64,000 nucleotides of DNA. Source: Flaviaesturariibacter aridisoli (GTDB taxonomy: Bacteria; Bacteroidota; Bacteroidia; Chitinophagales; Chitinophagaceae). Made by a program: the position numbers and the translations under genes. The stretch covers positions 1 to 64,000 of the forward strand of contig NZ_SKFH01000006.1 in NCBI RefSeq assembly GCF_004343705.1, written 5' to 3'. The notes below the pieces were generated by a model that saw only the letters and a program-made list of their open reading frames with translations, ran no database searches and had not been told where the DNA came from. This document shows, piece by piece, positions 26,535-34,748 of this stretch (position 1 is the first letter of the stretch; each line of letters opens with the position of its first letter).

Positions 26535-27164
26535 ATGTTGCGAATTTTAATTGCCGATGACCATCCGATTGTACGACGCGGACTGCGGGAAATTTTACAG
26601 GACGAATACACGAATGCGGTCATTGTGGAGGTGTCCGACGCCGACGCGGTGATCGTGGAATGCATGCGCCAGCGATGGGACCTCGTGATTTCCGACATCA
26701 GCATGCCGGGCCGCAGCGGCCTCGAGATGCTGTACCAGCTGAAAGAACAACTGCCCCATGTGCCGGTGTTGATGCTCAGCGTGTACCCCGAAGAGCAATA
26801 CGCCGCCCGGGTGCTGAAGGCCGGTGCGGTCGGCTACCTCAACAAAGACATGGCCCCGCAGGAACTCGTAGGGGCCGTGCGCAAGGTGTTGTCGGGGTCG
26901 AAATACATCACGCCGACCGTGGCGGAAAAGCTGCTCGAGAGCCTTCGCCGCGACGGACACCTGATGGAGCACGAAGCACTTTCCGACCGCGAGTTTGAAG
27001 TGTTCCGCATGCTGGCCTCGGGCATGGGCATCGCCGGCATCGCCGAGCAGCTCAAGCTGAGCTCTACGACCATCAGCACCTACCGGGCCCGCATCCTCAC
27101 CAAAATGGGCGCCCGCTCCAACGCCGACCTGGTACGCTACGCGATGGATCATTCGCTGCTCTGA
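26535..27164 (+). CDS. NarL/FixJ-family response regulator
   Basis: A 209-aa two-component regulator, almost certainly the partner of the PAS kinase, whose stop lies 5 bp upstream. The receiver (about 1-120) has the acidic pocket ILIADDHP, the phospho-acceptor Asp in LVISDISMPG, the switch Ser in LMLSVYPE and the Lys in GYLNKDM. The C-terminal LuxR helix-turn-helix starts at ALSDREFEVFRMLASGMG and includes LSSTTISTYRARILTKMGA. Target genes are unknown; the T9SS surface gene upstream is a possible one. Confidence 0.93.
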   Translation: MLRILIADDHPIVRRGLREILQDEYTNAVIVEVSDADAVIVECMRQRWDLVISDISMPGRSGLEMLYQLKEQLPHVPVLMLSVYPEEQYAARVLKAGAVGYLNKDMAPQELVGAVRKVLSGSKYITPTVAEKLLESLRRDGHLMEHEALSDREFEVFRMLASGMGIAGIAEQLKLSSTTISTYRARILTKMGARSNADLVRYAMDHSLL

Positions 27165-27323
27165 GGGCTGCGGAAAAGTACGCGGGTTTTTACGAGGCCT
27201 CCGGATTTACTACAAAGCCGCCCTAAGCGGTTTCCGGTAGGCGGGGAAAATGTGTTTTCCAATCCGGCAGGAAAGACACATCTTTCCGCTGCACGTCACT
27301 GTGACTGTAAAATCCAAATCCCT

Positions 27324-27629
27324 ATGCTCTTTTCAACACCATCATCCGGCGGCACCGCCGCCACGCCTCTCCAAACGGAAACCGAAGCAGCAGACCTCGC
27401 GCCGCTTTACCAGTGGACCAGTCACGCCCAGCAGATCCGCGCGGAGCTGCAGGAGAACCTGGCTCAAAGCCTGGCCGCCGCCAAGCTGTACCTCGACATG
27501 GCCGAGCGCGACGGCGATCGCGTGCTGCTCGCCAAAGCCAAAGACCTTGTAGACCAGGTGATCTACGAGATGATCCGCCTCACACGGCTGCTGCCGCCTG
27601 CCGAAATGAGTCTCGCCGTGGCCGTTTAA
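27324..27629 (+). CDS. Small protein resembling a histidine-kinase dimerisation helix
   Basis: A 101-aa soluble protein starting at the ATG at 27324. The middle (about residues 35-85) reads QIRAELQENLAQSLAAAKLYLDMAE and continues to VIYEMIRLTRLLPP. That is the pattern of a HisKA_3 two-helix hairpin (normally ...ELHDNLGQ-L), but the phospho-acceptor His is replaced by Gln and no ATPase domain follows. It may be a degenerate or regulatory DHp fragment that binds a kinase or regulator. It lies about 160 bp after the response regulator gene on the same strand. Function is unproven. Confidence 0.5.
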   Translation: MLFSTPSSGGTAATPLQTETEAADLAPLYQWTSHAQQIRAELQENLAQSLAAAKLYLDMAERDGDRVLLAKAKDLVDQVIYEMIRLTRLLPPAEMSLAVAV

Positions 27630-27655
27630 GCCGGCGCCTGACCGTTACCCTTTTG

Positions 27656-27685
27656 CAACGCCCCGTCCTGACCGACGGGGCGTTG
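27656..27685. terminator. 12-bp perfect hairpin, weak terminator candidate
   Basis: CAACGCCCCGTC and its exact complement are separated by CTGACC. No T tract follows on either strand, so termination is uncertain; it could be an attenuator or transcript-stabilising hairpin. Confidence 0.4.
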
Positions 27686-27801
27686 CCGTTCGCGGTCACG
27701 GTTGCGTGCTATACTATATTAATTTGGTAGACTAATTGGCCGTTCCTATTTTCGCCCCGAAAGGGTCTTGCCCCGACAATTGCTTGCTGTAGGACAAAAC
27801 A

Positions 27802-28200
27802 ATGCGAATGGTATTTCTACAGGAACTCAACGACCTCTTCGCCGGCGGCGATGCCGCGTCGGCCCTGCGCCGCGTTTCGGAGCTGTTTCCGGGGCGCGCC
27901 GTCTGCTCCACTTCGCTGGGGCAGGAAGACGGGGTGCTCACCGATCTCATCGCCCGCAACGCTCCCGGCATACGGATTTTTACTATGGATACCGGCCACA
28001 ACTTTCCCGAAACCATTGCATTCCGCGACCGGATGGCGCCTGAAAGCGGCCTGGAACTGATCGTGCGCTCCGATGCCGCCGGCCTCGACACGGTGATCGC
28101 CGAGATCGAGGCGGCTACCCTGTCGGAGCGCGGTGCCCGCATCGACGACAAGCGCTTCGAGCCCGCCCTGGAGAAGCGAAAGAAATAAGGCTATTTCTGG
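27802..28200 (+). pseudogene. cysH-cysD deletion chimera (decayed sulfate assimilation)
   Basis: The 128-codon frame begins like PAPS/APS reductase (CysH): CSTSLGQEDGVLTDLIARN, then RIFTMDTGHNFPET, which is the substrate-binding region. It stops well before the catalytic Cys tail. After about residue 94 it switches to a stretch matching the extreme C-terminus of sulfate adenylyltransferase subunit 2 (CysD): ATLSERGARIDDKRFEPALEKRKK. A TAA then interrupts the normal ending, because the next codons read GYF, the usual CysD terminus, and run on through TGG where the stop would be. So an internal deletion joined the start of cysH to the end of cysD, followed by point decay. The product cannot be an active reductase. 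Confidence 0.75.
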
Positions 28201-28235
28201 TACCGTAGAAATACGGGACAAAAAACAATTCGCTT

Positions 28236-28433
28236 ATGACCCAACGACCTTTTTCAATGCTCTATACCAATCGCCTCCGGCGCATCGGCCGCTTCCTGTT
28301 GCAGGCGCTGCTGGTTGCGCTGCTGATCCTGCTCGGCGCCCGGCTCAATGTGATCAAAGCCCAGGCTGCTTGCCTGACCCCGGATAGCGCCCTGCATCAT
28401 GTGGCCACCAAAGAAGGCCTGCTCGTGAAGTAA
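28236..28433 (+). CDS. Small single-helix membrane protein, uncertain
   Basis: A 65-codon frame with a basic N-terminus (NRLRRIGRF) and one hydrophobic helix (LLQALLVALLILLGARL), then a short polar tail. It lies between the cysH-cysD relic and the DUF2490 gene on the same strand. No family is recognised. It may be a genuine small inner-membrane protein or part of the decayed cluster. Confidence 0.35.
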   Translation: MTQRPFSMLYTNRLRRIGRFLLQALLVALLILLGARLNVIKAQAACLTPDSALHHVATKEGLLVK

Positions 28434-28444
28434 TTTCGACGCTT

Positions 28445-29197
28445 ATGAAACAGACATCCTTCCTTGCTTTCTTATTGGCCTGCGGTGCACTATCCGCCGG
28501 GGCGCAAGCCAAGATCCGCACACAGTCTACGCAAGCCTGGGTCGGTTATTTCAACCAAACTCGTCTCAGCGACCGCTGGGGGCTTTGGCTCGAAGGCCAA
28601 CTGCGCACGCAAGACGACCTCGTGGATGGTCTGTCGCAGAGCATCCTGCGCGGCGGTCTTACCTATTACCTCGCCGATAACACCAAGGCGACGGCCGGGT
28701 ATGCATTCGTCAATCACTTCCCCGCAGATAATCACCCTGACGTCTCGCAGCCCGAGCACCGCGTCTGGCAGCAGGTTCAGTGGCACACCAGGTACCGCCG
28801 CCTGCGCACGATGCAGTGGTTTCGACTGGAAGAACGCTATCGTCGCCGCATTGCCGCGGACGGTTCGCTGGGCGAGGGGCATCAATTCAATTACCGCGCG
28901 CGTTACAACTTCCTGCTGCAAATGCCGCTGGCACCTGAAGTGCGCAAGGGCACCGTTTCGCTCATCGCCAACAACGAAGTGATGGTCAATTTCGGTAAGG
29001 AGATCGTAACGAACTATTTCGACCAGAACCGTGCGTTCCTGGGTGCGGCCTTCAACCTCAACGCCGCCGACAATATCCAGGCAGGCTACCTCAACGTGTT
29101 TCAGCAACTGGGCACGCCGGGGCGCTACCGCACGCTTCATACGGCGCGCCTCTCGTTTTTTCACAACCTGGACCTGCGCAAAAAGAACCGCCCATGA
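28445..29197 (+). CDS. DUF2490 family outer-membrane beta-barrel-like protein
   Basis: A 250-aa protein with a signal peptide (MKQTSFLAFLLACGALSAGAQA). The rest is alternating amphipathic strands (QAWVGYFNQTRLSDRWGLWLE, GGLTYYLADN, LRTMQWFRLEERY, YRARYNFLLQM) and ends with an aromatic-basic strand (RLSFFHNLDL). This is the usual look of DUF2490, a Bacteroidota family predicted to form small outer-membrane barrels of unknown function. It is sandwiched between relics of cysH-cysD and cysN, so it may have been a member of a sulfate-assimilation operon, or have been moved there. Confidence 0.7.
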   Translation: MKQTSFLAFLLACGALSAGAQAKIRTQSTQAWVGYFNQTRLSDRWGLWLEGQLRTQDDLVDGLSQSILRGGLTYYLADNTKATAGYAFVNHFPADNHPDVSQPEHRVWQQVQWHTRYRRLRTMQWFRLEERYRRRIAADGSLGEGHQFNYRARYNFLLQMPLAPEVRKGTVSLIANNEVMVNFGKEIVTNYFDQNRAFLGAAFNLNAADNIQAGYLNVFQQLGTPGRYRTLHTARLSFFHNLDLRKKNRP

Positions 29198-29231
29198 TCC
29201 TTATTCGGCCGCATTCGAATGCGCATCACGA

Positions 29232-29450
29232 ACGCTGGAGCTTGAAGACGATGTCGACAGTGCGCGCGGTACGATGATCGTGCCGGCTGGCGCTGCTCCT
29301 GCGCCCTTGCAGTCTTTCACGGCGACGCTCAACCGGATGGATGAAGCCGCGCTCTCGCCCGCAACGACCTATTTACTTCAACACGGAACCAACCTCATCG
29401 ATGAGTTCAGCAACCGCACGGTTGGGGTCGGATTTATCGCTTCTTTTTAA
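29232..29450 (+). pseudogene. cysN remnant with internal deletion
   Basis: No start fits this stretch as a gene. It encodes TLELEDDVDSARGTMIVP, then SFTATLNRMDEAALSP and TYLLQHGTN, which correspond to the elongation-factor-like domains 2/3 of sulfate adenylyltransferase subunit 1 (CysN). It jumps directly to [15 protein letters not shown], the C-terminal end of CysN. The GTPase domain and the part between these two blocks are missing. It is a deletion-scarred relic of the same pathway as the cysH-cysD chimera upstream. Confidence 0.75.
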
Positions 29451-29497
29451 TAAGCTACCGGTCTGGCACAAGGGTAAATTTGAACGAAGGAATTTTT

Positions 29498-30313
29498 ATG
29501 GCAACAAACGAGCTTATAGAGGCACTGGTGGCCGGGCGGGGCGCCCGGGAGAACTGGCTGCCGGAGAAGGAGCGGGCACGCGGGTTTGTAGAGGATCTTT
29601 TCGGGTTTCTGTTCGGCGATGAAAAAGGCACTGTGCCCCTGCGCGTGCAACTCGAAGAGCGTCTCGACGAGTTGCGTACCGAGCTTTGTCACCTGCTTCG
29701 TGAAGACGGGAGCAGCGCCACGGACCGGTTTTTTGCGCAGCTGCCCGAGGTGTATCGCCTCCTGCTCGACGATGCGCGGGCGATCCTGGAAAGCGATCCT
29801 GCAGCAAGATCGCTCGAAGAAGTGCTGGCTTCGTACCCTGGCTTCTACGCCACCTACGTGCACCGCGTGGCGCATGCGTTGTGGCGGGAAGGGTGCCGCC
29901 TGCTGGCGCGCTTTTTTTCCGAGCACGCCCACGGCCGCACGGGCATCGATATTCATCCCGGCGCGCGGATTGGCCGCTCCTTTGCCATCGACCACGGCAC
30001 CGGGATCGTTATCGGTGAAACCACCGAGATCGGCAACGACGTGAAGATCTACCAGGGCGTGACGCTTGGTGCATTGAACGTATCCAAAGGCGCTGCCGCA
30101 GCCAAACGGCATCCCAGCATCGGCGATGGCGTGGTGATCTATGCGGGCGCCACTATTCTCGGTGGCGACACCGTGGTGGGTGCCGGTAGCATTATCGGGG
30201 GCAACGTATGGCTGACGTATAGTGTTCCGCCCAACTCGGTGGTGTACCACAAGAGCGAAGTGCACATCAAGACGCAGGATCCGTTTCCCGAGCCGATCAA
30301 CTTCAGTATCTGA
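29498..30313 (+). CDS. cysE: Serine O-acetyltransferase
   Basis: A 271-aa cytoplasmic enzyme that acetylates L-serine for cysteine synthesis. The ATG at 29498 is preferred over an in-frame TTG at 29480 because GAAGGA sits 7 bp before it. The N-terminal helical half (about 1-130) is followed by [18 protein letters not shown], then the left-handed beta-helix of hexapeptide repeats: [58 protein letters not shown]. Catalytic His/Asp residues are in IDHGTG and HPSIGD. It is 18 bp before cysK. The intact pair contrasts with the broken sulfate-reduction genes, suggesting use of external reduced sulfur. Confidence 0.93.
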   Translation: MATNELIEALVAGRGARENWLPEKERARGFVEDLFGFLFGDEKGTVPLRVQLEERLDELRTELCHLLREDGSSATDRFFAQLPEVYRLLLDDARAILESDPAARSLEEVLASYPGFYATYVHRVAHALWREGCRLLARFFSEHAHGRTGIDIHPGARIGRSFAIDHGTGIVIGETTEIGNDVKIYQGVTLGALNVSKGAAAAKRHPSIGDGVVIYAGATILGGDTVVGAGSIIGGNVWLTYSVPPNSVVYHKSEVHIKTQDPFPEPINFSI

Positions 30314-30331
30314 TTTTTAAACAACCAACAT

Positions 30332-31243
30332 ATGAAAGCAAACAGCATTCTCGACATCATCGGCAAAACGCCGCACGTGCGGCTGGCCCGTCTTTTCGGC
30401 ACCGACCACGAGGTGTGGATCAAACTGGAAAAGCAAAACCCAGGCGCTTCCATCAAGGACCGCATCGCGCTCTCGATGATCGAGGATGCAGAGCAGAAGG
30501 GCTTGCTGCATAAGGACAGCGTCATCATTGAGCCAACCTCCGGCAATACCGGGATCGGGCTGGCGCTGGTAGCGGCGGTGAAAGGCTACAAGCTGGTGCT
30601 GGTGATGCCGGAAAGTATGAGTATCGAACGCCGCCGCCTCATGCAGGTATACGGGGCCGAGTTTGTTCTTACGCCACGGGAGAAGGGGATGAAGGGCGCC
30701 ATCGAGCGGGCGCAGGAATTGGCGAAGGAAACGCCGGGCGGCTGGATTCCCCAGCAGTTCGACAACGCGGCCAACACCGAAGTGCACCGCCGCACCTCCG
30801 CGCGTGAGATCCTTGACGACTTCGCCGACGGCCTCGACTACGTGATCACGGGTGTAGGCACCGGCGGCCACATCACCGCCATCGCCGAAGTGGTGAAGGA
30901 GAAAATGCCCAACCTGAAAGTGTTCGCCGTGGAGCCCGAGTTGTCGCCGGTGCTGAGTGGCGGCGCGCCGGCCCCGCACCCGCTGCAGGGCCTTGGTGCC
31001 GGCTTTGTGCCTTCCATCCTCAACGTGGGCGCGCTCGACGGCGTCATCCAGGTGGGCAAGGACGAAGCCTATGACTTTGCACGACGGCTGGCGCGTGAGG
31101 AGGGCATCTTTGGCGGTGTTTCCACCGGTGCAGCCCTGGCGGCTGTTGCGAAGAAGCTTCCGGAGCTCCCCAAGGGCTCGAAGATCCTTACGTATAACTA
31201 CGATACGGGCGAGCGCTATTTTTCGATCGAAGGATTATTCTAG
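30332..31243 (+). CDS. cysK: Cysteine synthase A (O-acetylserine sulfhydrylase)
   Basis: A 303-aa PLP enzyme that makes cysteine from O-acetylserine (from CysE) and sulfide. The PLP Lys is in [12 protein letters not shown], the substrate loop is [11 protein letters not shown], the phosphate-binding loop is [10 protein letters not shown], and the C-terminal GVSTGAAL completes the fold-type II signature. Length is normal. It lies 18 bp after cysE and forms an operon with it. Confidence 0.96.
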   Translation: MKANSILDIIGKTPHVRLARLFGTDHEVWIKLEKQNPGASIKDRIALSMIEDAEQKGLLHKDSVIIEPTSGNTGIGLALVAAVKGYKLVLVMPESMSIERRRLMQVYGAEFVLTPREKGMKGAIERAQELAKETPGGWIPQQFDNAANTEVHRRTSAREILDDFADGLDYVITGVGTGGHITAIAEVVKEKMPNLKVFAVEPELSPVLSGGAPAPHPLQGLGAGFVPSILNVGALDGVIQVGKDEAYDFARRLAREEGIFGGVSTGAALAAVAKKLPELPKGSKILTYNYDTGERYFSIEGLF

Positions 31244-31299
31244 CAAATAACGCCCGCGGTGGGGACTGTAATTGTTCCGGGGCAGTTGTTGGCAATGGG

Positions 31300-31851
31300 A
31301 ATGGTTCGTCGTTGTGAAGCGACCGGTTGCGCACTGGTGGGCGAGGTGTTTCCGCACATAAGCGTAGCTGCTGCGGGTACTATCGAACGGGTCGCCCGGT
31401 GTTTCGTCCTGCTCCACGAAAAAGTCCTTTCTTCCCGCCATCGCTGCGGCCCGGAAGATCCGAGCGAAGTCGATCGTTCCCCGATCTAATGTACGGCGCG
31501 GCCCCAACCGTGAAGCAGGGTGCCCTGTCGTTGTTGGGCGGGGATTGATTCTGCGCCCAGCCGGTAGTGGCTGCTGATGGCCTTTAGCCCGCTGCGCCGC
31601 AGCTGGTTCGCGAAGTCCGCAGGTTTCATTCCATAAAGAAATTACGAGCCGGTATAAGTGGCGAGCTCCACTTCGCGGTATCCGATTTGGGCCACGCGGC
31701 CCAGCGTAGCGGAAGGATCTTGGCCCATTTGCCGGCGAACGGTATGCAACAGGCGGCCAGCCGCTGGCTTCTTTGCCGATAGCAGGGACGGCTGAGGCAG
31801 CGAATCCGTGAGCAGGAGCGCGCTGTGTTGCAGGAAGGTGCGGCGGTACAT
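31300..31851 (-). pseudogene. Broken sugar-phosphate isomerase/epimerase (TIM barrel)
   Basis: Read on the minus strand from an ATG at 31851, the relic starts MYRRTFLQHSALLL, a Tat/signal-like leader, then GRVAQIGYREVELATYTGS and an in-frame TAA. The frame goes on with YGMKPADFANQLRRSGLKAISSHY and then loses coherence. Further on, GTIDFARIFRAAAMAGRKDFFVEQDE and STRSSYAYVRKHL give the C-terminal end of the xylose-isomerase-like TIM-barrel family. More than half of the barrel is missing between these parts. It is therefore a nonsense- and deletion-damaged gene next to the integrative element's left end. Confidence 0.75.
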
Positions 31852-31923
31852 CGTTGAAAGTAGTACTTGTTCCTCACTTTTTTCAAAGCCCGGCCGGGTC
31901 GTAGAGGTTGCTGATCGGCTACA

Positions 31924-31955
31924 AAAAAAGCCCCGGCCTGTAAAGACCCGGGGCT
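31924..31955 (-). terminator. Displaced terminator of the tRNA-Arg gene
   Basis: On the minus strand GCCCCGG and CCGGGGC form a stem (31955-31949 and 31937-31931) followed by seven T residues. It lies 8 bp outside the left att repeat. In the uninterrupted chromosome it would sit just after the tRNA-Arg 3' end. Confidence 0.8.
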
Positions 31956-31963
31956 TTGTGAAG

Positions 31964-31977
31964 TGGCCTCGCCAGGG
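31964..31977. repeat. attL: 14-bp duplication of the tRNA-Arg 3' end
   Basis: GTGGCCTCGCCAGG here is identical to 44297-44310, where it forms the 3' acceptor stem and T-stem strand of an intact tRNA-Arg. Flanking bases differ on both sides. Confidence 0.88.
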
Positions 31978-32245
31978 CTTTTGATTATTAGCTACAATTC
32001 AGTGCTGTGGCGAGTTTGGCAGGATTGGGCTGGTGTTCGTTGTCGGTTTGGTGGTCGGTTTTCGTTTTGGGCACTAATTGGCGTCGCTACCATTTGTATG
32101 CCGGGTGTACTAGTTTACACTTAGTTGTATCTCGAAGTTTAAAAGCAGCCGTTCGTTCACGAGTTGTATGTGGTTCCGGGTCCAAAGTTTTGTGGCTGCT
32201 AAAGCAAAGCCGTATGTATGCTGTATGTGTTTGTATGTGTATGCA

Positions 32246-33061
32246 CTATTCCGAAATAACGAAGGTGATAGGTTGTGTTCTGATGGCTTTGACAGGCTTA
32301 CCTTGATACATTGCGGGAATAAATTTCGGAGCAAGGCTCATAACCCTTAGTGCTTCACGCTCTACCCCATAACCTACACTATTTAAGACCTTAACATCAG
32401 TAACATTTCCATCGGTGTCAACAGTAAACTGCACTTTAGCCGTATATGTACCTGGAGGTATGTTTTTATCTAAGCTGTCTACCTTAGGAGTTGTTGCTAA
32501 GAATGTTCTCCATGAAGCAGGATATTTTGTTTCTACATCGAATATGGGTGTTTCGGTTTTTGCAAGTACTTCTGCCTCTGGCGGTATATCAGTTTTTGTA
32601 AGTTCTGCATTGGGGTCGTCTTTTGGACTTGCAGATGCTGTTGTGCGAGCTTGATCTTCGTTAAGTTTCCGTTGGCGAAGGGCTTCCATATAGCGCTTGT
32701 CGTATTTGTAAGCTTGCTCAATGTAGTTAGCCATACGGTTACCCTGATTGTAAGACCCGCATAGATCTGCTAGCTGGTGGCGTAGGAGTTCACCATTGCC
32801 CAAGGTTAGCAAAAGCTGTAAGCAAAGGTTGTCCTGGAACTTGGTATTGTTAGCTACGTTTTCGACTCGTGCAAGTGCATTTGATAGAGAGCCGCCTTCA
32901 TTCAGTGTTTTGCTGACTAATAGGCTTTTCGAAAGTTGACTCAGTTGCCCGGTTTTATAACGGTAGGCAACGCTTTGCCAGAAAGGTTTCATTTGAGGCA
33001 CTTGGCTGGATGCAGTTGTTGCAAGTAGTGTTGCAGCTAGGAGTAGGTAGATAAAGCGCAT
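32246..33061 (-). CDS. TonB C-terminal domain protein (energy-transducer-like)
   Basis: A 271-aa exported protein. The start at 33061 (MRFIYLLLAATLLATTASSQ) gives a signal peptide; the frame is open 19 codons further upstream without one. The middle is helical with several Asn/Gln/Lys residues and resembles a TPR-like or coiled region. The last 85 residues (KVQFTVDTDGNVTDVKVLNS, then ALRVMSLAPKFIPAMYQGKPV and ITFVISE) are the TonB_C fold that contacts outer-membrane receptors. It lacks the classical TonB transmembrane anchor and Pro-rich linker. It is cargo at the left end of the island and its role there is unknown. Confidence 0.75.
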   Translation of the reverse strand: MRFIYLLLAATLLATTASSQVPQMKPFWQSVAYRYKTGQLSQLSKSLLVSKTLNEGGSLSNALARVENVANNTKFQDNLCLQLLLTLGNGELLRHQLADLCGSYNQGNRMANYIEQAYKYDKRYMEALRQRKLNEDQARTTASASPKDDPNAELTKTDIPPEAEVLAKTETPIFDVETKYPASWRTFLATTPKVDSLDKNIPPGTYTAKVQFTVDTDGNVTDVKVLNSVGYGVEREALRVMSLAPKFIPAMYQGKPVKAIRTQPITFVISE

Positions 33062-33377
33062 AAAATAAGGTGTGCTCCCTGCTAACATCCAGTAGAGGCA
33101 CCGCCAAGCGCCTTGCAAGAATGATACGGCAAGAGAGACACACCCGTACGGGTGCGCCTGCTAAGCCGTTCCTTCCTGCTGTGAAAAATTTGGCGGTTTT
33201 CTACTGGCGGAACGTTAGAGTCGCAGCTTTTTTAATATGTTACTGTAGCAAAGTAACGCAAATAGCTTAATAAACCGGTGAGCGACACAATCGGCATTTT
33301 AAGGCTCTTTTGAGGCGTTGGGAGACATGGTCGCACATGGTTCGGCAAAAGTTGCCTTAAGGGCTTAAAAGTGTCAA
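33062..33377. other. Gap between TonB-like and Rep-like genes
   Basis: No gene is recognised. It holds a perfect palindrome CACCCGTACGGGTG (33141-33154) and a hairpin GTTACT/AGTAAC with a 7-nt loop (33239-33257). These lie just downstream of the Rep-like gene and could be a terminator or replication-origin structure. Confidence 0.35.
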
Positions 33378-34316
33378 TTAGATCGCTTGGCTGGCATTTA
33401 TTTGTTGGGCAATGTAGTAGCAAGCAGTAAACGCTACTTTTTGAGCGAGTTCGGTGGCAAACTCACACTCTTCAGATAGATTTACATCACTGTACAACTC
33501 TGTGAGTTTGCTCTTTGTGCGGCTTGCATATACATAGTTCTTTGGCATTTGAGCATTGATGATAGCAAACACATTTTTCAACCCACCGTAAGCCTCAATA
33601 CCCTTTAGTATGAGATGTGCGTACACATCTTTAGGGGATTGTAGGGGGATAGCCGGGAGTTTTAGCGACTCGAATATGATTTTGCTAAATTCTCTTGCCC
33701 AAAGCGCGACCAAGTGGTTTTGAACTTTGCAGGATTGCAAGCTAGCTAGTGTGAAGTCCGGTCGCTGCGGTGAAACATTAAGGTTTAATAGGCGTACCTC
33801 GTAGCGGAGCACCTTAAGGTCAAACGGAATACCTGTATTGACAGTGAGGCTTCCTCTAAAGTGCTCCGTTTTGTTATAGAACCGTAAGTAGATGGTGTCT
33901 TTCATAAACACTCGCTGCTTATTGGTGTGCCCGAAGTATTTGGCATAGCCCTTGGCCATTTCCATAGCTTCCAGATATGTGCTGGGATTGTGGCGTACAG
34001 GTATGTTAAAGCCGAACTCTAATTCACTTATGGGCGTAGAAAGCGGTAAGTTGAGTTCACCAGCTATGGCCTGTATGTTCTGGATATTGGTAACCTTATC
34101 GGCATTGAGCGAATTGTATTCCAAGCCGAACTTAGTAATGCTCCCGGCAATTGTCAGGCTTTTAGCTCTCGCAATGACTCGGAGGTTTGCATAGTTCGCC
34201 GTGAAGCCTGTTGGCGTGTGCTTAACGTTACTTGTTTTAGGGCTATTGAGCACAATGCTGGTTATAGATGCTATTGTCTCATGGTTGGTTATGTTGATCT
34301 TTATTCTGTCTAACAT
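33378..34316 (-). CDS. Replication-initiator-like protein (phage X/RCR Rep type)
   Basis: A 312-aa protein starting MLDRIKINI. It has IYLRFYNKTEHFRGS and VLRYEVRLLN, the Y-K and L-R-x-E-x-R-L pattern seen in rolling-circle initiators of filamentous phages and small Bacteroidota plasmids (Phage_X/Rep families). The N-terminal ELEFGFNIPV...NPSTYL segment also fits that group. A catalytic Tyr cannot be assigned with certainty. It is the last gene of a tight minus-strand set (HTH gene, unknown gene, Rep) with gaps of 1 and 5 bp. If correct, the island can probably replicate after excision. Confidence 0.5.
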   Translation of the reverse strand: MLDRIKINITNHETIASITSIVLNSPKTSNVKHTPTGFTANYANLRVIARAKSLTIAGSITKFGLEYNSLNADKVTNIQNIQAIAGELNLPLSTPISELEFGFNIPVRHNPSTYLEAMEMAKGYAKYFGHTNKQRVFMKDTIYLRFYNKTEHFRGSLTVNTGIPFDLKVLRYEVRLLNLNVSPQRPDFTLASLQSCKVQNHLVALWAREFSKIIFESLKLPAIPLQSPKDVYAHLILKGIEAYGGLKNVFAIINAQMPKNYVYASRTKSKLTELYSDVNLSEECEFATELAQKVAFTACYYIAQQINASQAI

Positions 34317-34321
34317 GGCAC

Positions 34322-34747
34322 TTATTGTAATATTAATTGGTTAATAAAGGGAAACGTGGTGGACGCGCTTTTTCGCAGGTTGCGCAGCTTACTGTCAAAT
34401 GCGCCCGTTTGGACCATTTCAAGTAAGTAAGCGCTATAAGAATTTTTTTCAGGGAATATGAGAATTTCTATGATGCCCAGGTTTGGGGTTATGAGTGCAA
34501 CTCCCGCATCCATGTTTTTAGCGAGATGACATAGGCCGTACCAAGTTGGCCATGCTGTGTGCATTGTTATGGTGGTGCTGTTTACAGCAAGGGCAGCGGT
34601 AAACGTTATCTGTGTTAGTGTTTTCAAGTCGACGTCTTTCTCAAACGGGGCGTACTTGCCAAATGAAAACTTTCTAGAATAATGTCGCTTATTGTCATCG
34701 TCCTCTGCAAAGACGTAGTAGAGGGGGGTAGTTAGCTTGGCCTTCAT
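34322..34747 (-). CDS. Hypothetical island protein
   Basis: A 141-aa soluble protein of unknown family. It starts MKAKLTTPLYYVFAEDDDNK, has a central hydrophobic stretch (TQITFTAALAVNSTTITMHT) too polar for a firm membrane call, and a basic C-terminus (LRNLRKSASTTF). It is tightly packed between the excisionase-like HTH gene (1-bp gap) and the Rep-like gene (5-bp gap), so it probably works with replication or excision of the element. Confidence 0.6.
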   Translation of the reverse strand: MKAKLTTPLYYVFAEDDDNKRHYSRKFSFGKYAPFEKDVDLKTLTQITFTAALAVNSTTITMHTAWPTWYGLCHLAKNMDAGVALITPNLGIIEILIFPEKNSYSAYLLEMVQTGAFDSKLRNLRKSASTTFPFINQLILQ

Positions 34748-34748
34748 G

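Noticed and set aside
31235-31507. Separate gene on the minus strand
   Set aside because: Its content matches the C-terminal end of the same TIM-barrel family as 31,642-31,851, so both are parts of one broken gene.
32007-32306. 99-codon plus-strand frame at the left end of the island
   Set aside because: It overlaps the end of the TonB_C gene and shows no domain or start signal; the TGTATG repeats in it look like simple sequence.
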